NCBI RefSeq assembly: GCF_036169555.1
Contig: NZ_CP108032.1
Span: 5,580,001-5,644,000, forward strand
Reading direction: 5' to 3'
DNA from: Streptomyces sp. NBC_00306
Lineage (GTDB): Bacteria > Actinomycetota > Actinomycetes > Streptomycetales > Streptomycetaceae
DNA: 64,000 nucleotides
Shown here: piece after piece, positions 1 through 8,151 of the stretch
Layout: every line of letters begins with the position of its first letter
How positions within the stretch are numbered: position 1 is the first letter of the stretch
Notes under the pieces: model-generated
Seen by the model: the letters and a program-made list of their open reading frames with translations, nothing else
What the model was told of the DNA's origin: nothing
The model's database searches: none
Made by a program: the position numbers and the translations under genes

Positions 1-1656
1 CTCGGCCGCGGCCCGGACGGAGTCCGCCTGCTCCTCCGCCTCCACCCGCAGCCGCTCGGCCTCGGCGCGGGTGCGCTCCAGGGTCTCCTCGGCCTGCCGG
101 CGCAGCGTCGTCGCGCGCTCGATGGCCTCGGTGCGTACGCGCTCGCTGTCGCTGCTCGCGCCGGAGCGCAGTTCGTCGGCGTCCGCGCGGGCCTTGGTGA
201 GCAGATCCTCGGCGGTACTGGCCCCCTCCTCGATCTGCTGCACGGCCTCCCGGCGGGCCTCGCCGCGGATGCGCTCGCCCTCGGCGACGGCTTCGGCGCG
301 CAGCTGCTCGGCCTCGCCGCGCAGCCGGCGCGCCTCCTCCTGCAGCTCGACGGTCTTGGCGCGGTACTCCTTGGTGTCGTCCTTGGCCGCGCCCTTGAGC
401 TGGTCGGCCTGCTCGGCGGCCTCGCCGCGCAGCCGGTCCGCCTCGGCCTCGGCCTCGCGGCGGATCCGCTCGGCCTCCTCGCCCGCCTTGCGGGTGGTCT
501 CCCGGGCGTCGTCGGAGGCCTTGGTCAGGACCTCCTCGGCGGTACGCGCCGCCTTCGCGAGCTGGGCGGCGGAGTCCTCCGCCACGGATGTGCGGGCCTT
601 CTCCGCGGCGGCGGCGACGACCTTCTCGGCCTCCGCGCGGGCGTCGGCGAGTGCCTGCTCGGCGTCCGCCTTGAGCGCCTCGGACTCGGTGGTGGCCTCG
701 GCGACCAGCCGGGCGATCTCGGCCTTGGCCGTACGGGTGCGCTGCTCGTTGACCGAATCGGCGGACGCCAGCTGCTTCGCCGCCGCGTCCTTGGCCTCGG
801 CGACCAGCTTCTCGGCCTCCGCGCGGGACTCGCGCAGCTTCTCCTCGGCCTCCTGTATCCGCTGTTCCGCGGAGCGGCTCAGCTCGGCGGCCTGCTGGCG
901 AGCCTGGTCGGACTCGGCGGTGGTGGAGGTCCGCAGCTGCTCGGCGTGGCTGGTGGCCTCCTGCGCCTGGTTGGACGCGGCGTTCAGCAGCCGTTCGGCG
1001 TCCTTGCGGGCGCGCAGCAGGATCGCCTCGGCCTCCGAGCGGGCCGACTCGGCCTCGGAGCCGAGGCGCCGGCCGGCCTCCTCGGCGACCCGGGCGGCCT
1101 CCGCGCGGGCGGCGGCCAGCGACTTCTCGGCCTCGGCGCGGGACTCCTCGAGGAGCCGGCGGGCCTGGGCCTCGGTGCGGGCGCGCAGCTGCTCGGCCCA
1201 GGCGACGTTCTCGTTGACGTGCGCCTCGACGGTCTGACGGCGCTCGGCAAGCTCCTGGTCCAGGCGCTGCCGGCGCTGGTTCGCCTCGGTGTGCAGCTCG
1301 GCCTGGAGACGGGCCTGGTGCTCGGCGTGCTCCTGGAGGATGCGCTGCGTCTGGGCGCGGACGTCGCGCAGTTCGCGCTCGGCGTCCGTCCTGAGCTGAT
1401 CCGCCTGGATCTGCGCGTTCCGGAGCAACTGCTCGGCCTGGTAGCCGATGTCCGCATTGTCGTACGCCGGACGGGAGGCGAGACTGCGTCGCGCCTCGTG
1501 GAGCTTGGCGCGCAACACCTCGACCTGGTAGCCGAGGTCTTCGGCGTGCTGGACGGCCTTCTCCCGCTCGGTCTTCAGCCGGTCCATCTCGGCTTCGAAC
1601 CGCGAGAGGTGGTCGTCGTCAGCTCGGTGGCTCTCCTGGCGTTCGTAGCCCCGCAC
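1..1656 (-). CDS. scy: Scy-type polar coiled-coil cytoskeletal protein (3' end outside window)
   Basis: Only the first 552 codons are visible; the frame is open to base 1. The start is taken as GTG at 1656-1654, giving the N-terminus MRGYERQESHRADDDHLSRF, which I recognise as the Scy N-terminus. After a short lead the protein is almost entirely Ala/Glu/Arg/Gln-rich coiled coil with repeated AEA/ERLR-like units and very few Gly or Pro. Known of the family: Scy is a long actinobacterial scaffold that assembles at hyphal tips with DivIVA and FilP and helps set polarity and branching. A methylmalonyl-CoA epimerase gene directly upstream is the recalled S. coelicolor neighbour. The opposite strand has a long Ser/Ala/Arg-rich open frame that is an artefact of the repetitive high-GC coding strand. 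Total length cannot be judged here. Confidence 0.88.
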   Translation of the reverse strand, partial: MRGYERQESHRADDDHLSRFEAEMDRLKTEREKAVQHAEDLGYQVEVLRAKLHEARRSLASRPAYDNADIGYQAEQLLRNAQIQADQLRTDAERELRDVRAQTQRILQEHAEHQARLQAELHTEANQRRQRLDQELAERRQTVEAHVNENVAWAEQLRARTEAQARRLLEESRAEAEKSLAAARAEAARVAEEAGRRLGSEAESARSEAEAILLRARKDAERLLNAASNQAQEATSHAEQLRTSTTAESDQARQQAAELSRSAEQRIQEAEEKLRESRAEAEKLVAEAKDAAAKQLASADSVNEQRTRTAKAEIARLVAEATTESEALKADAEQALADARAEAEKVVAAAAEKARTSVAEDSAAQLAKAARTAEEVLTKASDDARETTRKAGEEAERIRREAEAEADRLRGEAAEQADQLKGAAKDDTKEYRAKTVELQEEARRLRGEAEQLRAEAVAEGERIRGEARREAVQQIEEGASTAEDLLTKARADADELRSGASSDSERVRTEAIERATTLRRQAEETLERTRAEAERLRVEAEEQADSVRAAAE

Positions 1657-1822
1657 TGCGCGGTCCCATCCGTCCCCTGGTCGCAACTCTCTCCAAACGA
1701 GCACCGTTCGCCGGCGAACGGCCCCCCGGGGAATGGTGACAGATCAACGGAGGGAACGCGGCGCGGCCCCGACCCGGCCCCGGCCCGGAATCGCCCACTC
1801 TACCGGGCCGGGAATCCAGCGG

Positions 1823-2251
1823 TCAGTGCTCCGTTGCAGAGGTGACGAGTTCGGTCAGCACGCCGTGGCAGTCCTTGGGGTGGAGAAAAGTGATACGGGA
1901 GCCCATGGAGCCGATACGCGGCTCGTCGTAGAGAACACGCACACCCTTGTCGCGGACGGCCTGGGCGTCCCCGTCGACGTCGGCGGTGCCGAAGGCGATG
2001 TGGTGCACCCCCTCACCGTTCTTGGCCAGCCACTTTCCCACCGCGGAGTCCTCCCGGGTGGGCTCCAGGAGCTGGAGGTAGGAGGCGCCGCCGTCGGACG
2101 TCTCGTTGATCTTGAGCATGGCTTCCCGCACGCCCTGCTCCTCGTTGACCTCCGTGTGGAAGACCTCGAAGCCGTAGGTGGCCCGGTAGAACTCGACGGT
2201 CTTGTCGAGGTCGAAGCAGGCAATCCCGATGTGGTCGATTCGCGTCAGCAT
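1823..2251 (-). CDS. mce: Methylmalonyl-CoA epimerase
   Basis: A 142-residue vicinal-oxygen-chelate (glyoxalase-fold) protein that interconverts (2R)- and (2S)-methylmalonyl-CoA. The start MLTRIDHIGIACFDLDKTVE carries the first metal-ligand motif (RIDHIGIA); the second half has GEGVHHIAFGTADVD and the terminal HPKDCHGVLTEL motif, both typical of the family. The frame stays open 17 codons upstream to 2302, but the shorter start is preferred because the family begins at this point and a GGGGGA sits just before the ATG. It is divergent from the thiolase gene at 2398, and meaB follows that thiolase, so the block serves methylmalonyl-CoA and short-chain acyl-CoA metabolism. Confidence 0.93.
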   Translation of the reverse strand: MLTRIDHIGIACFDLDKTVEFYRATYGFEVFHTEVNEEQGVREAMLKINETSDGGASYLQLLEPTREDSAVGKWLAKNGEGVHHIAFGTADVDGDAQAVRDKGVRVLYDEPRIGSMGSRITFLHPKDCHGVLTELVTSATEH

Positions 2252-2397
2252 TCCCCCAGTGCAGCGCCAGGTGCGGTGGTTACGCAACGTGCGCGCGATC
2301 ACACCGGTCGGCCGATGACCCGGAGCAGTACCGCTCAGTACATTGAGGTAAACCCTCGTTCACTCCTCAGCCCCGTGCTGAAAGGGGATCCTGTCTC

Positions 2398-3600
2398 ATG
2401 TCTGGAACGACCGGTACCACCTCGGTGATCGTCGCGGGCGCCCGTACGCCCATGGGGCGTCTGCTCGGCTCACTCAAGTCCTTCTCCGGTGCCGACCTCG
2501 GCGGCTTCGCCATCAAGGCGGCGCTGGACCGCGCGGGCATCGGCGGTGACCAGGTGCAGTACGTGATCATGGGCCAGGTGCTGCAGGCCGGCGCGGGGCA
2601 GATCCCGGCACGCCAGGCCGCGGTCAAGGCCGGCATCCCGATGAGCGTTCCCGCGCTCACCATCAACAAGGTCTGTCTCTCCGGCCTCGACGCCATCGCG
2701 CTGGCGGACCAGCTGATCCGCGCCGGCGAGTTCGACGTCGTCGTCGCCGGCGGCCAGGAGTCCATGACCAACGCGCCGCATCTGCTGCCGAAGTCCCGCG
2801 AGGGCTACAAGTACGGCGCCGTCGAGATGCTCGACGCCATGGCGTACGACGGTCTGACCGACTCCTTCGAGAACGTCGCCATGGGTGAGTCGACCGAGAA
2901 GCACAACACCCGCCTCGGTATCGAGCGCCCGGCGCAGGACGAGATCGCGGCACTGTCCCACCAGCGCGCCGCCGCCGCGCAGAAGAACGGCATCTTCGAG
3001 GCGGAGATCACGCCCGTCGAGATCCCGCAGCGCAAGGGCGAGCCGGTCGTCTTCGCCAAGGACGAGGGCATCCGCGGCGAGACGACGGTGGAGTCGCTGA
3101 GCAAGCTGCGCCCCGCCTTCGCCAAGGACGGCACGATCACGGCCGGTACCTCCTCGCAGATCTCCGACGGTGCGGCGGCGGTCGTCGTGATGAGCAAGGC
3201 CAAGGCCGAGGAGCTCGGCCTGGAGTGGATCGCGGAGATCGGCGCCCACGGCAACGTGGCCGGGCCGGACAACTCCCTCCAGTCGCAGCCCGCCAACGCG
3301 ATCGCGCACGCCCTGAAGAAGGACGGTCTCGAGGTCTCCGACCTGGACCTCATCGAGATCAACGAGGCGTTCGCCGCGGTCGCCGTGCAGTCAATGAAGG
3401 ATCTTGGGGTATCCCCGGAAAAGGTGAACGTCAACGGCGGTGCGATCGCCCTCGGCCACCCCATCGGCATGTCCGGCGCGCGCGTGGTGCTCCACCTGGC
3501 GCTGGAGCTGCGGCGGCGGGGCGGCGGCGTGGGTGCGGCCGCGCTGTGCGGCGGCGGCGGACAGGGTGACGCGCTGATCGTCCGCGTGCCGTCGAAGTAG
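2398..3600 (+). CDS. Acetyl-CoA C-acetyltransferase (biosynthetic-type thiolase)
   Basis: A 400-residue thiolase that condenses or cleaves acetoacetyl-CoA. The nucleophilic Cys93 lies in NKVCLSG; later come NEAFAAV, the active-site His in GHPIGMSGAR, and the second catalytic Cys in CGGGGQGDA near the C-terminus, so all thiolase residues are present and the length is normal. AAAGGGG lies upstream of the ATG. It is followed after 30 bp by meaB on the same strand, probably as one transcript, and is divergent from the epimerase. The likely role is acetoacetyl-CoA turnover feeding the ethylmalonyl/butyryl-CoA branch. Primary-structure inspection alone cannot separate a synthetic from a degradative role. 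Confidence 0.93.
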   Translation: MSGTTGTTSVIVAGARTPMGRLLGSLKSFSGADLGGFAIKAALDRAGIGGDQVQYVIMGQVLQAGAGQIPARQAAVKAGIPMSVPALTINKVCLSGLDAIALADQLIRAGEFDVVVAGGQESMTNAPHLLPKSREGYKYGAVEMLDAMAYDGLTDSFENVAMGESTEKHNTRLGIERPAQDEIAALSHQRAAAAQKNGIFEAEITPVEIPQRKGEPVVFAKDEGIRGETTVESLSKLRPAFAKDGTITAGTSSQISDGAAAVVVMSKAKAEELGLEWIAEIGAHGNVAGPDNSLQSQPANAIAHALKKDGLEVSDLDLIEINEAFAAVAVQSMKDLGVSPEKVNVNGGAIALGHPIGMSGARVVLHLALELRRRGGGVGAAALCGGGGQGDALIVRVPSK

Positions 3601-3630
3601 GCCGGGCAAGTCGAGAGAAGGAGCACGGCA

Positions 3631-4587
3631 ATGGTGGACGTCCCCCAGCTCGTCGCCCAGGCGAGGGAGGGCCGGCCGAGGGCGGTGGCCCGGCTGATCT
3701 CGCTGGTGGAGGGGGCGTCCCCGCAGTTGCGCGAGGTGATGGCGGCGCTGGCACCGCTGGCCGGCGGTGCGTATGTCGTCGGCCTGACGGGCTCGCCCGG
3801 CGTCGGCAAGTCCACCTCCACCTCCGCGCTGGTGACCGCCTACCGGCGGGCGGGGAAGCGGGTCGGCGTGCTGGCGGTCGACCCCTCCTCGCCCTTCTCC
3901 GGCGGTGCGTTGCTCGGTGACCGGGTCCGGATGTCGGACCACGCCTCCGACCCCGGTGTCTACATCCGTTCGATGGCCACCCGCGGCCACCTCGGCGGGC
4001 TGGCCTGGGCGGCGCCGCAGGCGATCCGGGTGCTGGACGCCGCCGGCTGCGACGTGATCCTGGTGGAGACCGTCGGTGTGGGCCAGTCCGAGGTCGAGAT
4101 CGCCTCGCAGGCCGACACCTCGGTGGTGCTGCTCGCGCCCGGGATGGGCGACGGCATCCAGGCGGCGAAGGCGGGCATCCTGGAGATCGGCGACGTCTAC
4201 GTCGTCAACAAGGCGGACCGGGACGGCGCGGACGCGACGGCCCGCGAGCTCAACCACATGCTGGGACTCGGTGAGGCCCGGGGGCCGGGCGACTGGCGCC
4301 CGCCGATCGTGAAGACGGTCGCGGCCCGGGGCGAAGGCATGGACGAGGTCGTCGAGGCGCTGGAGAAGCACCGCGCCTGGATGGAGGAGCACGGGGTCCT
4401 GACCGAGCGCAGGGCCCGCCGTGCGGCGGGCGAGGTCGAGACGATCGCGGTCACCCGCCTGCGCGAGCGGATCGGTGATCTGCACGGTGACCGCCGGCTG
4501 GGGGCGCTGGCGGAGCGGATCGTGGCGGGTGAACTGGACCCGTACACGGCGGCGGACGAACTGGTCGCGGGTCTCACGGAGTCCTGA
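3631..4587 (+). CDS. meaB: MeaB, methylmalonyl-CoA mutase-associated GTPase chaperone
   Basis: A 318-residue G3E-family P-loop GTPase that protects and reloads the adenosylcobalamin of acyl-CoA mutases. The Walker A is GSPGVGKS; VLAVDPSSPFSGGALLGDRVRM and the VETVGVGQSEVEI segment are standard MeaB switch and Walker B elements, and VNKADRDG is the base-specificity NKxD motif. AAGGAG lies 8 bp before the ATG. It is probably cotranscribed with the thiolase. A base-off mutase partner, isobutyryl-CoA mutase subunit A, is encoded about 12 kb downstream; the methylmalonyl-CoA mutase itself is not in this window. Confidence 0.93.
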   Translation: MVDVPQLVAQAREGRPRAVARLISLVEGASPQLREVMAALAPLAGGAYVVGLTGSPGVGKSTSTSALVTAYRRAGKRVGVLAVDPSSPFSGGALLGDRVRMSDHASDPGVYIRSMATRGHLGGLAWAAPQAIRVLDAAGCDVILVETVGVGQSEVEIASQADTSVVLLAPGMGDGIQAAKAGILEIGDVYVVNKADRDGADATARELNHMLGLGEARGPGDWRPPIVKTVAARGEGMDEVVEALEKHRAWMEEHGVLTERRARRAAGEVETIAVTRLRERIGDLHGDRRLGALAERIVAGELDPYTAADELVAGLTES

Positions 4588-4619
4588 CGGGTCGATGTGC
4601 GGGGCCGTGGGACGACGTG

Positions 4620-4669
4620 CCTCGGCCGCCGGCGGGGCCCCCGCGCTCAAGCCCCGCCGGCGACCGAGG
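4620..4669. terminator. Hairpin between convergent meaB and PepSY gene
   Basis: A 19-bp inverted repeat with one mismatch (arms 4620-4638 and 4651-4669) and a 12-nt loop lies in the 105-bp gap between the two stop codons. There is no strong T-tract on either side, so it is best read as a bidirectional GC-hairpin terminator. Confidence 0.6.
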
Positions 4670-4692
4670 AAACGACCGGAGGCCGTACCGGG

Positions 4693-5343
4693 TCAGTCGT
4701 CCGAGCCGTCGTCGGCCTTGTCCTTCGAAGTGCCGTCGTCCGACGCGCTGTTTGCCTTGTCGTCCTTGTCGTCCTTGTCGTTCTTGGAGTCGGCGTCGTC
4801 GGTGTCCTTGGCGTTGTCGTCCTGGGCCGCGGACGCCTTGCCCGTCGTCGCGTCCACCGTCACGTCGTGCGACGCCCCGTCCTTGCCGCGGACGTCGACC
4901 TCCCAGTGACCGTCGTCGAACTCGACCTCCGTGACCGTGCCCGGGCGGAACTCCAGCGCCGCCGTGCTCGCCTGCTCGGCATCGACCTTCGCCGCACTCA
5001 GGGCCTTGCGCTCGGCCGCGTCGTCGGACCCGCTGTCGTCGGACCGGTCGTCGTCGCCCTTGTCGTCCTGGGCCGCGGACGCCTTGCCCGACGCGTCCAC
5101 CGTCACCTCGCGGTCGTCGCCGTTCTTGCCCTGCACGTCGACCTCCCAGACGCCCGCGTCGTCGTCCGTGCCGGCCGACTCCACCGTGCCCGGGGCCTTC
5201 TGCAACGCCGCGTCCACCGCTTCGGAGACGGTGACCTTCGACGTGGGCGCGGCGTCGTCGGCCGACGCGGCGACCGCGGTGTAGGTGCCGCCGCCGACCA
5301 GGGCCGCCACGGCCACTGCGGAAATCAGGATCTTGCGCTTCAT
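4693..5343 (-). CDS. Secreted PepSY-domain protein with acidic tail
   Basis: A 216-residue protein with an export signal (MKRKILISAVAVAALVGGG, small-residue cleavage region near TAVAASA). Two PepSY-like repeats follow, at about residues 34-90 and 110-175, each with the EVDVxGKDG...VTVDAxxGKASAAQDD pattern. The last 40 residues are nearly all Asp, Lys and Ser. PepSY domains are extracytoplasmic modules found on protease propeptides and near sensor kinases; the partner here is unknown. It is divergent from an OmpR-type regulator and its kinase, and the shared 114-bp spacer carries regularly spaced CTGAAG half-sites, so it is a likely target of that two-component system. No enzymatic residues are visible. 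Confidence 0.85.
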   Translation of the reverse strand: MKRKILISAVAVAALVGGGTYTAVAASADDAAPTSKVTVSEAVDAALQKAPGTVESAGTDDDAGVWEVDVQGKNGDDREVTVDASGKASAAQDDKGDDDRSDDSGSDDAAERKALSAAKVDAEQASTAALEFRPGTVTEVEFDDGHWEVDVRGKDGASHDVTVDATTGKASAAQDDNAKDTDDADSKNDKDDKDDKANSASDDGTSKDKADDGSDD

Positions 5344-5408
5344 GGGGTGTCCTTAGGATCGGTTGGTTGCGACGGGAACCAATCTCCTCGGGTGATGCTG
5401 AACCCGAG

Positions 5409-5434
5409 CTGAAGCCACCTGAAGGGTTCTTCAG
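5409..5434. promoter_or_regulatory. Three CTGAAG half-sites at 10-bp spacing (candidate response-regulator site)
   Basis: CTGAAG occurs at 5409-5414 and 5419-5424 and in inverted form (CTTCAG) at 5429-5434, so each half-site starts exactly 10 bp after the last, one helical turn. The outer pair extends to GCTGAAG/CTTCAGC. The array sits between the divergent PepSY gene and the OmpR-family regulator, which matches how OmpR-type proteins bind tandem half-sites. Binding by the adjacent regulator is inferred. Confidence 0.6.
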
Positions 5435-5457
5435 CTTCGGTGCGCGACCCTGGGGAC

Positions 5458-6123
5458 ATGCGTTTGCTGATCGTGGAGGACGAGAAGCGGCTCGCTCTGT
5501 CCCTGGCCAGGGGACTGACGGCCGAGGGCTATGCCGTGGACGTGGTCCACGACGGTCTGGAGGGGCTCCACCGGGCCTCGGAGGGCGACTACGACCTCGT
5601 CGTCCTCGACATCATGCTGCCCGGCATGAACGGCTACCGCGTCTGCGGGGCGCTGCGCGCCGCGGGCCACGACGTCCCGATCCTGATGCTCACGGCCAAG
5701 GACGGTGAGTACGACGAGGCCGAGGGACTCGACACCGGTGCCGACGACTACCTGACCAAGCCCTTCTCGTACGTGGTCCTCGTCGCGAGGATCAAGGCCC
5801 TGCTCCGCCGCCGCGGTCCGGCCGCCGGTTCGCCCGTCCTGAGCGTCGGCGATCTGCGGGTGGAGACAGCGGCCCGCCGGGTCTTCCGCGGTACGGAGGA
5901 AGCCTCGCTCACCGCCAAGGAGTTCGCCGTTCTGGAGCAGCTCGCCGTGCGCGCGGGGGATGTGGTGAGCAAGGCGCAGATCCTGGAGCACGTCTGGGAC
6001 TTCGCCTACGAGGGCGATCCCAACATCATCGAGGTCTACATCAGTTCGCTGCGCCGCAAGCTCGGTGCCGAGCGCATCCAGACCGTGCGCGGCGCGGGCT
6101 ACCGTCTGGTGGCCACGACATGA
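5458..6123 (+). CDS. OmpR-family response regulator
   Basis: A 221-residue regulator. The receiver domain occupies about residues 1-115, with acidic pocket EDE at 7-9, phospho-acceptor Asp51 (VVLDIMLPG) and the conserved Lys in LTKPFSYVVL. The C-terminal winged helix shows the ICAP-like LTAKEFAVLEQLA and VYISSLRRKLG motifs that recognise direct DNA repeats. The ATG at 5458 is preferred over a GTG 18 bp upstream because MRLLIVEDE is the natural beta-1 start. Its stop overlaps the kinase start (ATGA), so the pair is translationally coupled. CTGAAG repeats just upstream suggest autoregulation and control of the divergent PepSY gene. Confidence 0.92.
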   Translation: MRLLIVEDEKRLALSLARGLTAEGYAVDVVHDGLEGLHRASEGDYDLVVLDIMLPGMNGYRVCGALRAAGHDVPILMLTAKDGEYDEAEGLDTGADDYLTKPFSYVVLVARIKALLRRRGPAAGSPVLSVGDLRVETAARRVFRGTEEASLTAKEFAVLEQLAVRAGDVVSKAQILEHVWDFAYEGDPNIIEVYISSLRRKLGAERIQTVRGAGYRLVATT

Positions 6124-7538
6124 GGTCGGTGCGGGCGCGGGCCGCTCTGGGCGCCACGCTGGTCGTCGCGGTCGCCCTGATCGCCGCCGGAGTCTCCGTC
6201 CTCCTCGTGCTGCGGACCAACCTCATCGACCAGACGGATCTCCAGGCCGAGGTCGCGGCCCGCGAGACGGCGTCCCAGGTCGCCCTGGGCACGGCGCTCG
6301 ACCGGCTCGACCTGCCCGACGGTGACGAGCGGCCGGTGCAGATCGTCGACGAGAAGGGCCGGGTACGGGCGGTGAGCGAAGGGCTGGAGAGCATCTCCGG
6401 CACCGCGACCGGCCAGGTGAAGCCCCAGGGTGCCGTCCAGCCGCCCCCCGGCGACGACGATGACGACGGGCAGGAGCAGGACGACGATCCGCGCCCGGGA
6501 GAGGTGTCGAGCGCCGAGCCGCGGTTCAGCACGGGCAGCGCCACGGTGGACGGCGAGAGCGCCGAGTACCGGTTCGCCGCGGTCGAGGCGGCGAACGGCG
6601 ACGGTCTCACGCTCACCGTCTACGCGGGCGCACCGCTGGCTCCCGAGCAGGACGCCGTGAACACCGTGCGCGAAGCCATGCTGGTCGGGCTGCCATTGCT
6701 GCTGGTCGTCGTCGGCGGGGTGACCTGGCTGGTGACCCGTCGCGCCCTTCAGCCGGTCGAGGGCATCCGGAGCGAGATGGCGGCCATCACGGCGTCCGAG
6801 GATCTCTCCCGGCGCGTGCCGGAGCCCGGCTCGCGGGACGAGGTCGCTCGGCTGGCCCGGACGACCAACGAGACGCTGGCCGCGCTGGAGGCCTCCGTCC
6901 AGCGGCAGCGGGCTTTCGTCGCGGACGCCTCGCACGAGCTGCGCAGCCCCATCGCCTCGCTGCGCACCCAGCTCGAAGTGGGCGTGGCGCACCCGGAGTT
7001 GCTGGATGTGCCGGGCGCGGTGGAGGACACCGTGCGGCTTCAGCAGCTCGCCGCCGATCTGCTGCTGCTGGCCCGGCTGGACGCGGGGGAGCGGCCCGGG
7101 AACACCCGGCTGGACCTGGCCGCGCTGGTGCGCGAGGAGACGTCACAGCGGACGGGTGACCGGATCGCGGTGGTGGTGGAGGCCGGTGAGGGGCTCGAAG
7201 TGACCGGATCGCGCGGCCAGTTGGCGCGGGTGCTGGGCAATCTCCTGGACAACGCCCAGCGGCACGCGCGTACTTCGGTCAGCGCCTCGGTGACCCGGCA
7301 GGGGCGTCAGGTGGTGCTCAGTGTCGCGGACGACGGCGACGGGGTCCCCGACAGCGAACGGGAGCGGATCTTCGAGCGGTTCGTGCGCCTCGACGACGCC
7401 CGCAGCAGGGACGAGGGCGGCGCGGGCCTCGGGCTCGCCATCGCGCGCGATGTGGCGGTGCGCCACGGCGGAACGCTGGAGCTGGGCCGGGCCGCGGCGG
7501 GCGGCGCGCTCTTCGAGCTCCGCCTGCCCGCCGCGTAG
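6120..7538 (+). CDS. Sensor histidine kinase with acidic extracytoplasmic loop
   Basis: A 472-residue membrane kinase. TM1 is about 10-32 and TM2 about 187-205, enclosing a roughly 150-residue sensor region; HAMP is about 207-260. The H-box FVADASHELRSPIAS has His272, followed by LLLLARLDAG, the N-box NLLDNAQRHA and G-boxes DDGDGVPD and GGAGLGLAIARDV. The sensor contains a strongly acidic segment at 111-124 (GDDDDDGQEQDDDP). The start overlaps the regulator stop by 4 nt. The acidic loop together with the acidic PepSY product next door suggests cation or cationic-peptide sensing, but this is inference. Confidence 0.92.
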   Translation: MRSVRARAALGATLVVAVALIAAGVSVLLVLRTNLIDQTDLQAEVAARETASQVALGTALDRLDLPDGDERPVQIVDEKGRVRAVSEGLESISGTATGQVKPQGAVQPPPGDDDDDGQEQDDDPRPGEVSSAEPRFSTGSATVDGESAEYRFAAVEAANGDGLTLTVYAGAPLAPEQDAVNTVREAMLVGLPLLLVVVGGVTWLVTRRALQPVEGIRSEMAAITASEDLSRRVPEPGSRDEVARLARTTNETLAALEASVQRQRAFVADASHELRSPIASLRTQLEVGVAHPELLDVPGAVEDTVRLQQLAADLLLLARLDAGERPGNTRLDLAALVREETSQRTGDRIAVVVEAGEGLEVTGSRGQLARVLGNLLDNAQRHARTSVSASVTRQGRQVVLSVADDGDGVPDSERERIFERFVRLDDARSRDEGGAGLGLAIARDVAVRHGGTLELGRAAAGGALFELRLPAA

Positions 7539-7546
7539 TACCCCGC

Positions 7547-8023
7547 TTACGCCTTGCCGCGCCGGCCGCGCAGGTGGTCGGCCACCGGCGAGAGGGACGC
7601 CCGCAGCTCCGCGAGCGCCTCCGGTGTCAGTAGATCGATGAAGTGCTTGCGTACGGACGCGACATGGTGCGGCGCGACCTTCTGCATGGTCTCGGTGCCC
7701 TGGTCGGTGAGCACCGCGTACAGCCCGCGGCGGTCGGACTCGCAGTTCTCCCGGCGGACCAGGCCCGCGCTCTCCATACGCGTGATCTGGTGGGAGAGGC
7801 GGCTCTTGGACTGGAGCGTGGCAGCCGCCAGATCGCTCATCCGCATACGCCTGTCCGGTGACTCGGAGAGGTTGACCAGGATCTCGTAGTCGTTGTTGGT
7901 CAGGCCGAACGGCTGGAGGTCCTTCTCGAGCTGGTGCATCAGCAGTCGGCTGACGTCCAGGTGCGTGCGCCAGGCGCACTGCTCGTCATCGGTCAGCCAG
8001 CGGGTGGCCGTCTCGGTCTCCAT
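7547..8023 (-). CDS. absC: MarR-family regulator, AbsC-like
   Basis: A 158-residue winged-helix regulator. The central wHTH runs about 55-110 (MRMSDLAAATLQSKSRLSHQITRMESAGLVRRENCESDRRGLYAVLTDQG), flanked by the N- and C-terminal dimer helices usual in MarR proteins. Position directly after this two-component pair and the length match, from memory, SCO5405 AbsC of S. coelicolor, which affects undecylprodigiosin production and zinc-dependent control of the coelibactin cluster; the symbol rests on that recalled synteny. The kinase gene converges on it with 8 bp between stops. No clear ribosome-binding site precedes the ATG, and a TAGAAT -10-like element lies just upstream, suggesting a leaderless transcript. 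Confidence 0.8.
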   Translation of the reverse strand: METETATRWLTDDEQCAWRTHLDVSRLLMHQLEKDLQPFGLTNNDYEILVNLSESPDRRMRMSDLAAATLQSKSRLSHQITRMESAGLVRRENCESDRRGLYAVLTDQGTETMQKVAPHHVASVRKHFIDLLTPEALAELRASLSPVADHLRGRRGKA

Positions 8024-8029
8024 ATATGG

Positions 8030-8043
8030 ATTCTACCTAAGAA
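8030..8043 (-). promoter_or_regulatory. Candidate absC promoter -10 and operator
   Basis: On the minus strand TAGAAT (8035-8030) lies 7 bp before the MarR-gene ATG, which would place the transcript start at or next to the start codon. It overlaps a small inverted repeat, TTCT-N5-AGAA (8031-8043), the size of a MarR autoregulatory half-site pair. No convincing -35 was found. Confidence 0.35.
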
Positions 8044-8151
8044 GTTGAAAGACGGACGAATTGTGGAGCTGTGACGCCGGGCACCCGGTACACGAAAGGC
8101 GCAGCGCACGGTGGGTGCAGACGTTCGACGTCACACTCCGCAGACTACCGC

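Noticed and set aside
71..1845. Long plus-strand open frames (Ser/Arg-rich and Leu/Gly-rich) opposite scy
   Set aside because: They mirror the repetitive coiled-coil coding strand; composition is biased, there is no ribosome-binding site, and the minus frame is a recognisable Scy.
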